From assembly GCA_028023455.1 (NCBI GenBank), contig JAQFVV010000001.1, positions 24,601,401-24,665,400 of the forward strand: a stretch of 64,000 nucleotides of DNA, given 5' to 3'. Numbering within the stretch: the first letter of the stretch is position 1; every line of letters begins with the position of its first letter. The notes beneath the pieces were generated by a model that did not search any database, was not told the origin of the DNA, and was given only the letters and a program-made list of their open reading frames with translations. This DNA is from Epiperipatus broadwayi. Lineage: Eukaryota > Onychophora > Udeonychophora > Euonychophora > Peripatidae. Shown piece by piece: positions 13,177 to 25,500 of the stretch. The translations under genes and the position numbers were made by a program.

Positions 13177-14419
13177 TAAAATTAAGCTTAGGGTTTCAAT
13201 ATAAACATAGTTCTGTGTGTTATTCTGATTAGTAGATGACACAATAATGTTATTAATTAGCCCAAATAATTATGTAAAATCTTAGTGCGGTATTGGCACT
13301 GTTTGTATTCCACTGTATTTATAAACATTTCTTCTCATTATTAATAAATCAAATTATTATTATTTCAAAAGTTTTGTTTGTTTGTTTTACTTTTATATGA
13401 AAATATATTATTGTCTTGGGTTCCATGTTCACAAAGTCTTACATTTTTTAAATTTAATGAATCTTCAATTCAGTCATTTACAAGTATATTCTAAGTTAAC
13501 TAAATATAGTTGATATTGTCTTAAAAATTAAAAAGCTATGTTAAAGTAAATGATTCATATATTGAATCACAAATACAGATAATTGCATTATAGCAGATAC
13601 ATAATTAAATATTAGTTAAAAGTTTATTTTTTTTAAATTATCAGTATATCTTTTCAGACTAAAGATTATGCAATATCAGATTAACAATATTAGTACTTTA
13701 GAAGAATATTTTAATTAATATTATTTTAAAAGCTGCACATTATCTTATATTCACTGCACATCATCGATCATCATCTTAAATCTTATATATTTAAAGAATT
13801 CTAATCCATTTGCATTTGAGGTCTTTAGTGGTTGTCTGTGAATATGGAAAGGCATTAAAAGTACCCTTGCTCTTTCTCTGCTCAAGTAATATCTTAGATA
13901 ATAGGCCATTATTAGTTTAAATTTAAATTGATTCATTAAGTTTTGTGAATTGATATTTGTTTTGTTTATTATTTTAGATTGAACATATTATAATTATTTT
14001 ATGGTCAGATAAGATGTCACGTATTTATTTATTAATCACAGTAATTCTTTGTTAGGCAACTTAACTTAAACTTTAATTTTATACAAGAGTGTTAGTTTTA
14101 AAATCCCTGAGGTTATTTACTCTTGTTGTTTTAGTAAATATAATTCTGTAAGATAATATTATAAAATAAAGCATCATAGGTCTTATTCAGAGAGTGTATG
14201 ATTTATTGGTAGGACTATTATGGTAAACATTGAGTAGTGATTTAGATAATCTTTTATATGGTTTATTAAAATATCAATAAGCTGTAGTAGTTATAGTTTA
14301 TCAGTATTGGATTTGACCTTTATTTGATTATACATCCCTGGATCATCATCTCTTTTCTTTAAATTTATTGTAACCCCACTGAGCCGAGTCATTTAGAGTC
14401 TAATTTATAGTTCATTTTA

Positions 14420-14765
14420 TATCATTTCAATTCTATTCCATTTTCTTTCATGTCATTTCTTCTATATCTCTTTCATATCTTTCCAATCATCTCATTTCTT
14501 TTCTCTCTCCATTATATATATCCTTTCTATCACTTTTCCCCATTTCTTTTCCCTCTCAATTCTTTTCTTTTCCATCATTTATCTCTGTCATTATCATTAT
14601 CTCTCCTTTATTCCATTTTCTTCTTATCTCTCTCTATCTCTTATTCTATCAGGTTACAATTGGCCGCTCTCACTTCATTTTCATCATTTATCTTTGTCAT
14701 TATCTCTCCTTTATTCCATTTTCTTCTTATCTCTCTGTCTCTCAATTTCAAAAGGTTACAATATA
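14420..14765. repeat. Polypyrimidine tract with an internal 109-bp duplication
   Basis: The + strand is almost entirely C and T with scattered A (TTTCT, TCTC and CATTTCTTTT variants). Inside it a unit beginning CATCATTTATCT at 14573 recurs at 14682, a spacing of 109 bp. Both copies carry CTCTCCTTTATTCCATTTTC and end in GGTTACAAT. The open frame across it is a low-complexity artefact. Homopurine/homopyrimidine tracts of this kind can form triplex DNA; that is general knowledge and was not tested here. Confidence 0.7.
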
Positions 14766-15649
14766 TATATATTAAAGAATAAATAAAAGTATGGTTATAA
14801 GCTTTTAATGTTAATATGCTAAAATACTCCAGAAATAGAATAAATAATTAGTATGCAGAAAAAGAAACTAATTACTGGAAATTGCAACATTTAAGCAAAT
14901 TAGCAAAGGTGATAAAAGAGCTTACAGAAGAAGAATTAAACGAAGGAAAAAATAAGCATTAGTTTAAAGAAGTCTATAAAATGATATACTTAATTGAGTT
15001 ATGTTCTGTTGATTTGGAAATTAAGCTTTAGTCAAGAATTCAATTTGACTATCTCAGAATAATGTGTGTGAGCTGTAGTGTACTTATAAAGTTAGAGAGT
15101 TAGAAATCTCAGAATTAAAGAGACTTTATGGATATTAAACCTCTTAGGAGATATGAACTGATAAGAGATCTATATGATCTTGTTCTCAACTAGCAAGTAG
15201 TGAGTTGAATTATTAATTTTTATTAATACAATTATTATTCAGAGTAAATAAACTCTTGTAATTTATTTAGACTATGTTTGTTTTTCTCTTATTTAAAAAA
15301 TATAATTATCTAGCTGGATATATTAATCCATTCCTGTGAAATGTGATTTTAGAACAATTAGTTTAATCTTACAGTCAAGGTATTGATGAGATTCTTGAGT
15401 AGATGTATTTTTAATGGACTAGATACTTTATTTAAAGAACATTTGGATTCAGAAAAAATAGAGGCAGTAGAGATTCAATTGAAGTGGAGAATTTTTAAGG
15501 GCTTAAATATATATATATAATATTACAAATCGGTGTCAGTATGTCTTCAAAATAATATACATGTACTTATAAAAAAAATATTAAAAAATACAGTAATTAA
15601 ATTTTTTTAAAAAGAACAAAAAATATAAACATCACTTAGGAACGCTTTC

Positions 15650-16040
15650 GACTATCCTCATAGTCTTTGTCAACTAATACTTTGAAAGATCAACTTTCCC
15701 ATAATTCCGTGATCTTAATGTTTGCTGCCTGCCTATGGATTAAGTCTTGGTTGTATTTATATATTAATATAGCTTCCTTGATTTTTCTTTTATTATTATT
15801 TCTTTCAGTTTGCAATATTTTTACATTATTATAATTGAAATCAAAACCATATATACATGATTTATATGGTCATAATTATCTTAAGAATTTTGCTTTGTAT
15901 TTTAAACCCTTTTTAATAGCAACAAGTCCTCTTTTGTTCTTTTCTCCAAGGTGCTTCTCAACTCACCTATATATCCGCTACCACACCTACATATCCATTT
16001 ATAAATGATACATATTGTGCTAGAACACTTGTCATCATGT
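15650..16040 (-). pseudogene. Penelope-like element GIY-YIG endonuclease remnant
   Basis: On the - strand two pieces of one domain are readable. From about 16003 down to 15908 the frame gives WICRCGSGYIGELRSTLEKR, matching the CxCGxxYIGExxRxLExR signature of the GIY-YIG endonuclease at the C-terminus of Penelope-like retroelements. From 15848 down to 15694 an open stretch of 51 codons reads GFDFNYNNVKILQTERNNNK, then RKIKEAILIYKYNQDLIHRQ. This fits the downstream pattern HDFDW.NVKIL...ER...RRIKEAIYI.K.NP.LNRD. A frame change lies between the two pieces. No reverse transcriptase part was found upstream, so it is a truncated, dead copy. Assignment rests on remembered motifs. Confidence 0.65.
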
Positions 16041-17370
16041 GATTATTTCACCTATATGCTTGACCACACAATGGTATGCCAGTTTATGTGACTGAATATA
16101 ATGGAACAAAAATTAGGTAGTCATTTTATATGTCTCATATAAAGTTGATATATTTGATAAAACTCAGGTATCCACACTTTCATGGCACACAATTCAGATA
16201 TCCTTTGTCAAGAAGTTACAGATTTATGCATTTATAAGTTTGATGAAGTCCAATGTTTAATTTTTTTAAATATAGCTTTAATTGCTGAAGAAGCTATTAT
16301 TATTTCTTCTGTAGTTTATCTTCACTATTTTTTTCTAACTCAGTCCTTAGAGCATAACTTTAGTTATGATGTACTAGATAAATGTGCATATATAAAGAAT
16401 GTATTTATCCAGTAGAGAATACAGTTTAGAGAGTAAGGAATATATCTGATGTAGAACTTTAATAAAAGTTTAATACTATACAATAGATAGAAATTAACAG
16501 AATAACAAATATGATTCATTGCAAAGCAAGTTAAATAAATAGATTGTTATTATTAAGTGAAAACTTATAGACAGACATTGTACCACAAATTACTAGAAAA
16601 GCAAAAATAGCTCTATATGCTATTAAATTTACTTTGCTATATAGCTATAACAAGGCATGCTACACCCTGATTTTATAATGGAAAATAAAGTGTAGCTATA
16701 CATAATTTGTATAACAATAAAATGAAGTCTTCATATTAATTGTCCAATGAATTATTTAACAATAAGTGATAGATAATAATATTCTGTTTTAATCAAAGCA
16801 GTGGCAAGATGTGTTTGTTACTCACCGATTCAAAGGTTAAATCAATGATTACTTCACAGAAAAATTTAAGAATGTGATGAATATTAAATTTTAAAACAGA
16901 AGATGATTATGAATGTAAAAAAATTAATGTCTTTTAAAATATATATTGTACAAAATTTATTTTGTACATCAGTTTTCTTTTGCAATGGGTATATCTTTAG
17001 ATTTTTGACTTCTTCAGAATTCATTATCTTGTAATAGGCTAATTATTGTAGGTAGGTCATTTATTTCCAAAACTCATAATTAGCATCAATTATGGCTGGT
17101 TTTTTCTTAGATTTTCTGATTTCTTCAGTATACACAGATTATTTCCAAAAGTCATCATTTTGCAAACAGTATTGTAGATAGATAAACTATTTTCCAAACT
17201 AAAAGGCAGTGACATTTTTTTTTTTTAAGCATTAGAAGATTTAACTGGCTGTCCTTCCTTAATGCTTTTTGTAAAGTTTACAAGACTTGGATAAAGATGC
17301 AATAATAAAGAGAGTGATTAAACCTGATATATTTATTCATTTTTTTGTTGACTATCATAATTTTAAAAAT

Positions 17371-17545
17371 ACAGATGAATTATAACTCAATCTATTTTTT
17401 ATTTCTTTTCTTATTCGTTTGTAATTCAATAGATAGGGAAGAACCACTATGCAGGAAAGATTATAAAATTATAACTTCTTTACAAATTTACAGCTTAGCA
17501 CAGCATAGTGGACCTTCCCTATCTACTGAATTACAGATGAATTAT
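17371..17545. repeat. Inverted repeat with 32-bp arms flanked by a 13-bp direct repeat
   Basis: The arms at 17421-17452 (starting GTAATTCAATAGATAGGGAA) and 17503-17534 (ending CTATCTACTGAATTAC) are reverse complements with about three mismatches and enclose 50 bp. ACAGATGAATTAT occurs at 17371-17383 and again at 17533-17545. The structure could be a small foldback or MITE with a direct repeat outside it, but the left direct repeat is 37 bp from the arm, so a clean target-site duplication is not shown. Confidence 0.5.
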
Positions 17546-17629
17546 GATAATATGTACAATCATATCTGCTGTAGCAGTTAGCTATCCTGTCAGTGACTTT
17601 AGCTTCAACTTGCAAATGCTGGTGAATTA

Positions 17630-17670
17630 TTTTCTTTCTCTCTCTCTCTCTCTCTTTTTTTTTTTTTTGC
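17630..17670. repeat. (TC)n microsatellite followed by a T run
   Basis: CTTTCTCTCTCTCTCTCTCTC runs into a stretch of T. It is a simple sequence repeat with no other signal. Confidence 0.85.
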
Positions 17671-18444
17671 TACAGTTTTCCAGTCCGCATTTGTAGGATG
17701 ATGAACTACTTAAGTCAATGAAATACTGAATTGATAAATGGCAATGACTCACATGATTAGTATTGCTGACAATTCTTCTATTTATTTATATTTAGTCAAT
17801 AATCATGTAATTTATGATATTTAATAAACATGTTATGTAAATCTAATCCATTAAGTATTTCATTTAAGTGCCTGGGTTTTTTTTTTAAGCTAATTACTGA
17901 TAATCACATTAATTTATTTTGTTTTTAATTGTCTTATACATTTACTTTACATAAATCTATATCTTTTTTAATTTAAATTAAAACAAATTTAATTTTCAAA
18001 CCATATTTTAATATATATTCAGTATTAATACATTTTACTCTGATTACAAATGTGATTATAAAAGTTAGGATTATTTACTTTCCACATTTTTGATATCATA
18101 AAAATTATTCTTTGAAAGTAGAAAGCCAAATGTGTCACAGTTTCTGTCTTTTGAATTTAATAAAAATAAAATCCTTAATAAAAATAAATATTATTTAATT
18201 ACTTTAGTTTTACATAATTATTTTAAATCTATCCCACACCAATTACTCAAAGATGGTAATCAAGAAAAATCATTCTTGTTGCATCCTTTTACACATTTTT
18301 CTTTGATAATATATAGTAATGTTGAATTTTTTATTTTAATCATTTTTTTTTTTGTATTTTGTAATAGCATTAGTTAAACATTAATGTGGTTAATATGCAT
18401 TAATCAAATGTAACTATATAAACATTTTCATCTTATGTATATAG

Positions 18445-19080
18445 AGAAAGGGAAATTGTTTTATTTATCCTAAAAAGGCATTTGAAATAATGAATTGGGT
18501 TACTCTTTTCAATTGGTAGGAGTGATATTTATTAGGAAAAAACAAAAGATATTTGTGAAATCAAATAATACTTTTACAGAAGGGTAGATATAAAAAGAAA
18601 TATAAAGCAAGGAGAATTGCTAAATTATTATTTTTTAATAAAGATCAAATTAATTTTAAGATTAGGGTTGTAAGAAGTGAAGATGAATTTAATAAAATAT
18701 TATTCAGACTTTGAAATAAATATTTGAAATGAAAATAAATATTAATGAAACTAAAACAGTGACAATTGGTAATAAAAAAAAAAACATTAAAAGTAAATAT
18801 TGGCAAGAAGTTATAGGGCAGATTAATGCTTTTAAATGTTTGGGTAGTTGATTAATTGGTGATAGGACTTAAAGAAATTTTAATGAGAATTGTAATGGCT
18901 AAACATAGTAGTGGTCCATTGAAATTAGATTTAAAAAATAGGTTTGTTCATTGTTTTATTTTAAATGTAGCTTATAAAAATGAGAAGATTTTGGAGAGTT
19001 TATAAATATCGATTTGAAGGAGAATGAAAAGGATAAATTTAGAAATGCAAAAGTATTAAAATAAATAAATAAAAAATTTC
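18445..19080 (+). pseudogene. LINE reverse transcriptase remnant, second lineage
   Basis: Broken frames show the order of a non-LTR reverse transcriptase. Near 18455-18510 it reads CFIYPKKAFEIMNWVTLF, corresponding to the CFIDYEKAFDxVxWxxL segment before the catalytic region. Near 18735-18775 it reads KININETKTVTIGNKK, like the MKINTKKTKVM segment after the FADD motif. Near 18810-18845 VIGQINAFKCLGS is like VxxFKYLGS. Near 18895-18960 MAKHSSGPLKLDLKNRFV is like the AxxxGPLxxxLRKRLV segment. Stops and frame changes are frequent, and the FADD motif itself is not seen. The segments differ from the RTE copies at 1-1345 and 53630-56145, so this is a separate LINE family. It is an old truncated insert in intron 2. 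Confidence 0.55.
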
Positions 19081-19777
19081 TGAAAAAATTATTAAGAGGA
19101 ATTAGCCATTAAGCTAATGCTCATGCGCTTTGTGGATTTTAAATATAAATGAATATTCTCACTTTCCATACACAAGATAAAATCTTTGTGAAAAAATAGA
19201 ATGAATCCATTTATCCTTTCAACCCAAATGTTTAAGTATGGGAAAATCTTAAGCATTTGGAAATGAGTGTGAAGATATTAAACAATCACTTTAAATTACC
19301 CTTACTATGCCTGAATGAATGACGCTTGTGAAATTTACTAGAATTTACGATAATGTTATTCTTAGTTGAAATTAAACATGCATTAGCTTAATGGCTGATT
19401 ATTATTATAGTTTAAAAAAAAAAACATCACGCTATATAAAATAAATATCTTATTTACATAAGAGGAATTAGATAATTGTGAAAGTGAACTTAAGAAGACT
19501 GTAAAAGACTTGAGAAAAAGATATAGAATGAGAAGTTGATTGATAATCTTAAGAAAAAGAATAGCTAACATAAGCAAGATCAAAAATATGAATACCTAGA
19601 GATGTAACCTAATTTTCTGTTTGAGATCTGCTTTTAGAAGTTTGTTAATGATGACAGTACTATATATATATACCTATCTATCTTTTGATTTATTTTCTTG
19701 TTTGTGTGCCTACCTATTCATCAACTTATCTATAAATAAAAGGCACAATTAAGAAGGCAGTTTTCACATGGCTAGAC

Positions 19778-20253
19778 CAAGGGTCGGCAAACTGGCTGCC
19801 ACATATGACACTTTGATCTCAATCTCATAACTCTTATTATCATATTAAACATAAATATATTTTTTATTTTCTCTTGTAATTTTTAAACAAATATTTTGAT
19901 GACTCTAGAATAAAAATGTGCTTTACAACATTGTTCTTGAATTCATTTTTATTATAGAATAATAATTATTATATATAGTGAATGTTTAAATATTAAAAAA
20001 TTGTGAACTGTGAAAGTAATTTTTTGTTTTTGTTGGTTTATCTTTAAGAGAAGTTTTACTTTTGTTAAGATGTATACAAATTCTATTATGTTCTATTCCT
20101 AAAATAAATGTTCAAATATATTCAAAGACATTCAGAAATTCATCCTTTTTGTGAATCTATTTTTCACCTCTTTCTTTGTAATTCTTTTATTGGAGTGAAG
20201 TGGTAGATATTTTAATAAAATGGTTCATGTTAAAAAATTTGTCAAACCCTGGG
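19778..20253. mobile_element. hAT-like non-autonomous element (candidate)
   Basis: The left edge CAAGGGTCGGCAAACTGG at 19778 matches the CAGGGGTCGGCAAAC type terminus of many hAT transposons. The right edge at about 20236-20253 reads AATTTGTCAAACCCTGGG, an imperfect inverted match. The interior carries only AT-rich sequence and no transposase frame, so it would be a MITE or an internally deleted copy. The flanking 8-mers, GGCTAGAC and GTTGTACA, agree only partly, so a target-site duplication is not established. Confidence 0.45.
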
Positions 20254-20891
20254 TTGTACATTGTTTTTGTTTTTTTTTATCATGTTAACCTAAAAAATAT
20301 TTAATACCTATTTTTTCTACCAATAATTGGATGGGTAACTGGATTGCTTATGGAAAAATTCTAAATTTGCTTGGAATATGAAAAAATTTCCAAGCTTCAT
20401 CCAAATTTGATCTCAGGTCAGTATATCATAAATGTCAAATTATAATTTTATCAGTATATTAATTACATAGTAAATGACAATTTTTTTTATCAAATCAAAG
20501 TTTCTGATATATTTTTTAAAATTCTCCTGAAGACAAGCTGGATTTTCTATTTAGTGGTTCTAATATTAATATTGGAATCACTGAATAGCAAATCTAGCTT
20601 GCTTTTAAGAAAATAAATATATTAAAAAAATATGAATTTTGATTTCATTTAATATGTAATTAGTATATTAATAAAATTACAACTTGTTATTTATAATGCA
20701 TTATCTTAAATGAAGCTTGGAAATTTTTTATAATCAAGGTATAGTTATGTCTTTTCATCTAATACATGAGTGTCTAAACTTTGGATTTTTTTGGGCCATA
20801 TTATCCAACAAAATATGCTAAAAACTGAAATTAGAATTTAATATTTATTGACAACCACAATATAACCTGTCATATCTGACATAATAATATA

Positions 20892-21462
20892 GATCATCAT
20901 CAATCATTATCAATCCACAGCAGGATGAAGGTCGCACCAAGTTCAATCCATCTTCTCCGACCTTTAGCTTCTCTTTTCCACATCACCCCTGCACACTTTC
21001 TTATTTCATCCATCCATCTCACATTTGGTCTCTTTCTGGGTCTTTTACAATCTCTTGGAATCCCGTTTAAGATTTCAATTATCCATCTATTATCATCTCT
21101 TCTAGCAATATGTCCAGCCCAAATCCACTTCAGTCTTTTAATTTTTTCAATGAGGTTAGTAACACCTGTTTGTTCTTTTACCCATATATTGCATTTTCGA
21201 TCTCTTCTTGTTACTACCAACATGCATCTTTCCATACTTCTTTGAGTGGTCTGAAGTCTCTCTATTGCGCTTCTATTAAGTGTCCAAGTCTCAGATCCAT
21301 AAGTAAGAACTGGTAAAATCCATTTATTAAAAATCTTCCTTTTCAAACACATAGGCATATTTTCCTTTTAGTATCAAGTTATTTCTACCAAAAGCACTCC
21401 AACCAAGTTTAATTCTATGATTAATTTCATCCATTATGTTTCCATCTGTATTAATAATCTAT
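20892..21462 (-). pseudogene. RTE-type LINE, 5'-truncated 3' end
   Basis: This is a minus-strand copy of the same family as 1-1345, carrying only the last ~570 bp. The frame from 21358 to 20900 is open for 152 codons and includes TYGSETWTLNRSAIERLQ, HIARRDDNRW and a basic C-terminal segment. The 3' end is the same as in the other copies: GATTGATAATG, then a TGATGATG run. It is truncated at about 21462, in the segment that in the 1-1345 copy reads NTDGNIMDEINHRIKLGWS. It lacks the endonuclease and the catalytic RT core, so it is a dead-on-arrival insertion, and the best preserved of the RTE pieces. Confidence 0.85.
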
Positions 21463-23354
21463 ATTAATAATATTGGTATAATGCTTTATTTAAAATTAAG
21501 TAGTATGTTCTTCTATTTATGATTCATTGTTCTAGCTACAAAATTGAAATATTTTATATTATATTTATAGTTTTAAAATTATGTTTTATATATGATATCA
21601 GTTATTTTACATTTGAGACAAATTATCAGCATCTAAGAATATAAATGTTTAAAGAAGGCAACATTAATATATGGTAGTACTCTAAAAACATAATACTAAT
21701 GCACATGACAAAGATATTTATTAGAAAAAAATATAAATGTAATATATTGAATGTGAACATTGAGCTTTTTTTTAAAATATCAATGAATCTATATCTAAGA
21801 TAGATATTATGATATACTGGTGCAAAGAGCATTTTCAAGATGTTCCTTTGAAATATTTGTTTTTATTTTACTTTTTTTATGGCATTGATAAATGAGAAAA
21901 ATAATTACTGGCAAATATACATGCTCCCAAAAAGCAATATTATGTTCATGAAATGCTGGATATTTCTTTAGGTATGTGCAACTTATAAAAATCTAATAAA
22001 AACATTTGAATAAATTTTTCTTTTAAGTTGTATATCTGATTGCAACTCTATATATTTCATTTGCAAGTTTGTAGATAAAATATTGATGTCAACTGAGACT
22101 GAAATAGTAAATATATTGAAATGCAATTGCTTTCTGAAATTTTGAAATCTATTTTTAAAGTTCTTTGATAAAATAGCAATCATTGTCATATATTTTTATT
22201 GTTTATATATAGTGATGTTCAGAAAGAGTTTCAAAGTTATTATTTTTAATCTGAGAACAATTTCATTCTAATTTCAAATGTTTAAAACATATTTATTAAA
22301 TAATTTAACCTTGAAGATACTAATTCAGTTTATTTAAGTGAGCAATCATATCCACTGAAATGTCAAATTAGTTAACTAATTCTCATTTTCAAATTCAGGC
22401 AGAGGTTTTTCTTTTGAGTCCATGTTTTATTTCTCAAATCATAGAAATGTTTAAACATTTTACTGCAACTAAGCCATTATATTACAGAAAATTAGACAAT
22501 ATCTCCATAGTTAGCATCCAAATTGATAGTGATTTCATTCCTATGATCATATGAAATTTGTTTTAATAACAATATTCATAATATTATCTATTTGCACATC
22601 AATTTTTATGATGTATAATGCAGTGATAATGATACCTTACAGAAATGCAAATTACCAATTTTTTTTTTTTAAATCATCTTATGTTGTTTTGATAGTCCTT
22701 CTTTCCATCCATAAATGGAGCACTATTATTGACTACACAGTGTGTTGCAGTGAGAAGGTGATTGTAACTATTTCTCTTGCCAAAATGCCTGCAACATCAT
22801 CTCTTAAGTCAATGAATATAATTTAATTATTCACTACAAAAATTACAAGGCACTAGCATGTGTGGATTATGAGTTATTACATGAAATGTGATTGTATGTT
22901 TTCTATCTTAATTCAGAATGGAACAACACATTAACATTAACTTTTGTTTTAAATTGGGCAAAACTCCTACTGATATGAGTAGGGGAATGAAGCCATGAGT
23001 TGCAATAACATTTTGAAGTAGTTTGCAAAATTTCATTACGCAGAGAGAGAGCATTGAAGATAATTTATAAAGGTACAAATCACACTATTATATATCATGT
23101 TATAACTCATGTTCAGACAAGCTAGCGCCTTAAAATTTTCATTGTGAACATCTAAATAATGTCATTGTGTAACTCATGCATTGGTTTAGAGATAGTTTGT
23201 ACGCATCTTGGAAAGAGCAACAGTCAGTTTTTAATTGGTACACACTATATGTATCAGATATGTTGTAATTAAAAGAAAATTGATAAAGTTTGCTTTACTG
23301 CTTCATACAGGTGAACAGAAATATCCTTCAGTAGATTTAAGGAGGTCGGGTTTC

Positions 23355-23516
23355 AGTAATATTAAATTCATGTTCAATACTTCAAATAAATATGATAAGC
23401 TATATTCATACCATCAGTGCTTTCATCCAAAATAGTAATATTAAATTCATATTCAATACTTCAAATAAATATGATCAGTTAAGCTATATCCATACCATCA
23501 GTGCTTTCATCCAAAA
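23355..23516. repeat. Two-copy tandem duplication, period 79 bp
   Basis: AGTAATATTAAATTCAT begins at 23355 and again at 23434. Both copies run through CAATACTTCAAATAAATATG and CCATACCATCAGTGCTTTC style segments and end in TTTCATCCAAAA. The copies are almost identical except for a 6-base insertion (near TCAGTT) in the second, so the event is fairly recent. Confidence 0.8.
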
Positions 23517-24099
23517 CTATGTAATAAAACTTAAAATTATTTACATTGAGATCCCAAACTTATTTTAATGGGTTTCATTGTCTTTTCAAAATACCTAATA
23601 ATCCTTAGTGTGATAAACTTATTTACTTGTCAGTAAAAAAATTAAATTTCTGTTCAGTAAATGGCTTTGATTTTTTAGTTACTAAATTTTCTCTGACATA
23701 ATTTGCTTTGACTAATGAATCAGTTTGAGAACTTATTTTTCGAAATTGTTTGATTTCCTCTCCAATCTAATTTTTTTATTTGCAGAGTAATTCTTACAAT
23801 TCATTAAATTTTGAATGCATTTGAATATAATGCTTTTTCAAATTATAGTCTTTGAAACTGACAGACAGGTGACAGTTTTTTTTTATTGAAGATAATAGTA
23901 AATCATTTTCTTTTTTTAGACTAGTTTTATTTTGAGATGATGTAGAAGTCATGCTAAAAAATAAAGAATTATGATTATGAACCAAATTTAAATTATTTAT
24001 TCCTTAAAATAAAATATTTATCTATAAAATAAATTAATTATTTTTAGGAATAAATTAAAATATGATTTTTATATTTATTTTTTTATTTATTATGAAATT

Positions 24100-25500
24100 A
24101 ATGTAACATTCTGATTAGTTATCAAGAGCAAAGAAAGTCTGTAATTAGAAAGAGATAGGCTTTATCCCTTTTCACATGTGCCTTAAACATTTGTATAATA
24201 GCCAAACGATGTACTTTTTGACTATAGAGGGACCTCTCAAACCTCAACACAAGATAGGAACTTTAAAAGATAAGAACTGTCATCTTATCTTTAAGTTAAA
24301 TTCTTATTTATATAGCCAATCTGAAACATCTTGCTTTGAGAGAGTTTGCATTTAAATCCACTATTTCCTTTCACATATTAACTTACTTGAAATCTTGCAA
24401 TTTTACAAGTTAATAATAAGATCTTTTTAATGGAAATATAGAAACAAATGTAATGTTCTGATTATTTAACAAGCGCACAGGAACTCTGTAATTAGAAAGA
24501 AAAATATTTTAACTATATAATAACCAAATGATAAAGATTTTGACTATAGAGGGACTTCTTAAATCTCAACACAAGATAGTGACTTTATAAAGATAAGAGC
24601 GACTGTCTTATCTTTAACCTGAATTCTTATTTATGTGACCAATCTGAAGCATCTTGATTTGAGAGTGTGAAGATATTACTCTCTTCACATTTAAATCCAC
24701 TACTTCATTTTACAAATTAACTTACATCAAATCTTGCGATTTTATGAGTTAATATATGGAAATATAGAAACTAATGTAACATTCTGATTATTTATCAAAT
24801 GCACTGAAAGTCTGCAATTAGAAAGAACAAGGCTTTAACCTTTTTCACATGTGTTTTAAATGTTTGTATAAATAGCCAAACAATGTAGTTTTTAACTGTA
24901 GAGGGACCTCTCAAACCTCAACACAAGATAGGGACTCTATAAAGATAAGATCAGTCAGCTTATCTTTAACCTAAATTTTTAGTTATATAGGGCAATCTGA
25001 AGCAACTTGATTTGAGAGTGTAAAGATATTCAAAAACTACATCATTTGGCTATTATATAAACATTTAAGGTGCATGTGAAAAAGGTTAAAGCCTTTCTCT
25101 TTGCATGTGAAAAAGATTAAAGCTTTCTCTTTTTAATTACAGACTTCCTGTATGCTTGATCAGTAATCAGAATGTTACATTAGTTTCTATATTTCCATTA
25201 AAAATATTAATTTGTAAAATTGCAAGATTTCATGTAAGTTAATTTGTGAAAGAAAATAGTGGACTTAAATGTGAAGAGAGTAATATCTTCACGCTCTCAA
25301 ATCAAGATGCTTCAGATTGGCCTACATAAATAAGAATTTAGGTTAAAGATAAGATGGCCACTCTTATCTTTATAAAGTCCTTATCTTGTGTTGAGATTTG
25401 AGAGTCACTCTATAGTCAAAAACTACATCAATTGGCTATTATACAAACATTTAAGTTACATGTGAAAAAGATTAAAGTCTTTCTATTTCTAATTATTATA
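24100..25500. repeat. Satellite-like array, ~330-bp unit, three direct copies then inverted copies
   Basis: Three head-to-tail copies start with AATGTAACATTCTGATTA at 24100, 24447 (AATGTAATGTTCTGATTA) and 24773, giving spacings of 347 and 326 bp. Shared landmarks are CTCAACACAAGATAG, CCAATCTGAAGCATCTTG and ATTAACTTAC. At about 25035 the array flips: 25036-25200 and 25201-25500 carry the same unit on the other strand, with GGTTAAAGATAAG, CTTCAGATTGG and TTATCTTGTGTTGAGAT. Every unit contains a hairpin AAAGATAAG-loop-CTTATCTTT (about 24268, 24589, 24940 and 25345). The four loops differ, while the stems stay almost identical. No protein coding is visible. Confidence 0.85.

Noticed and set aside
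14450-14782. 110-codon + strand frame rich in F, L and S
   Set aside because: It is a by-product of the polypyrimidine tract, with low complexity and no splice context.
17345-17581. 78-codon + strand frame
   Set aside because: It runs through the inverted repeat at 17421-17534 and is low in complexity before it.
20925-21316. Two + strand frames of 68-106 codons
   Set aside because: They are antisense shadows of the minus-strand LINE. The same shadows recur at the other RTE copies.
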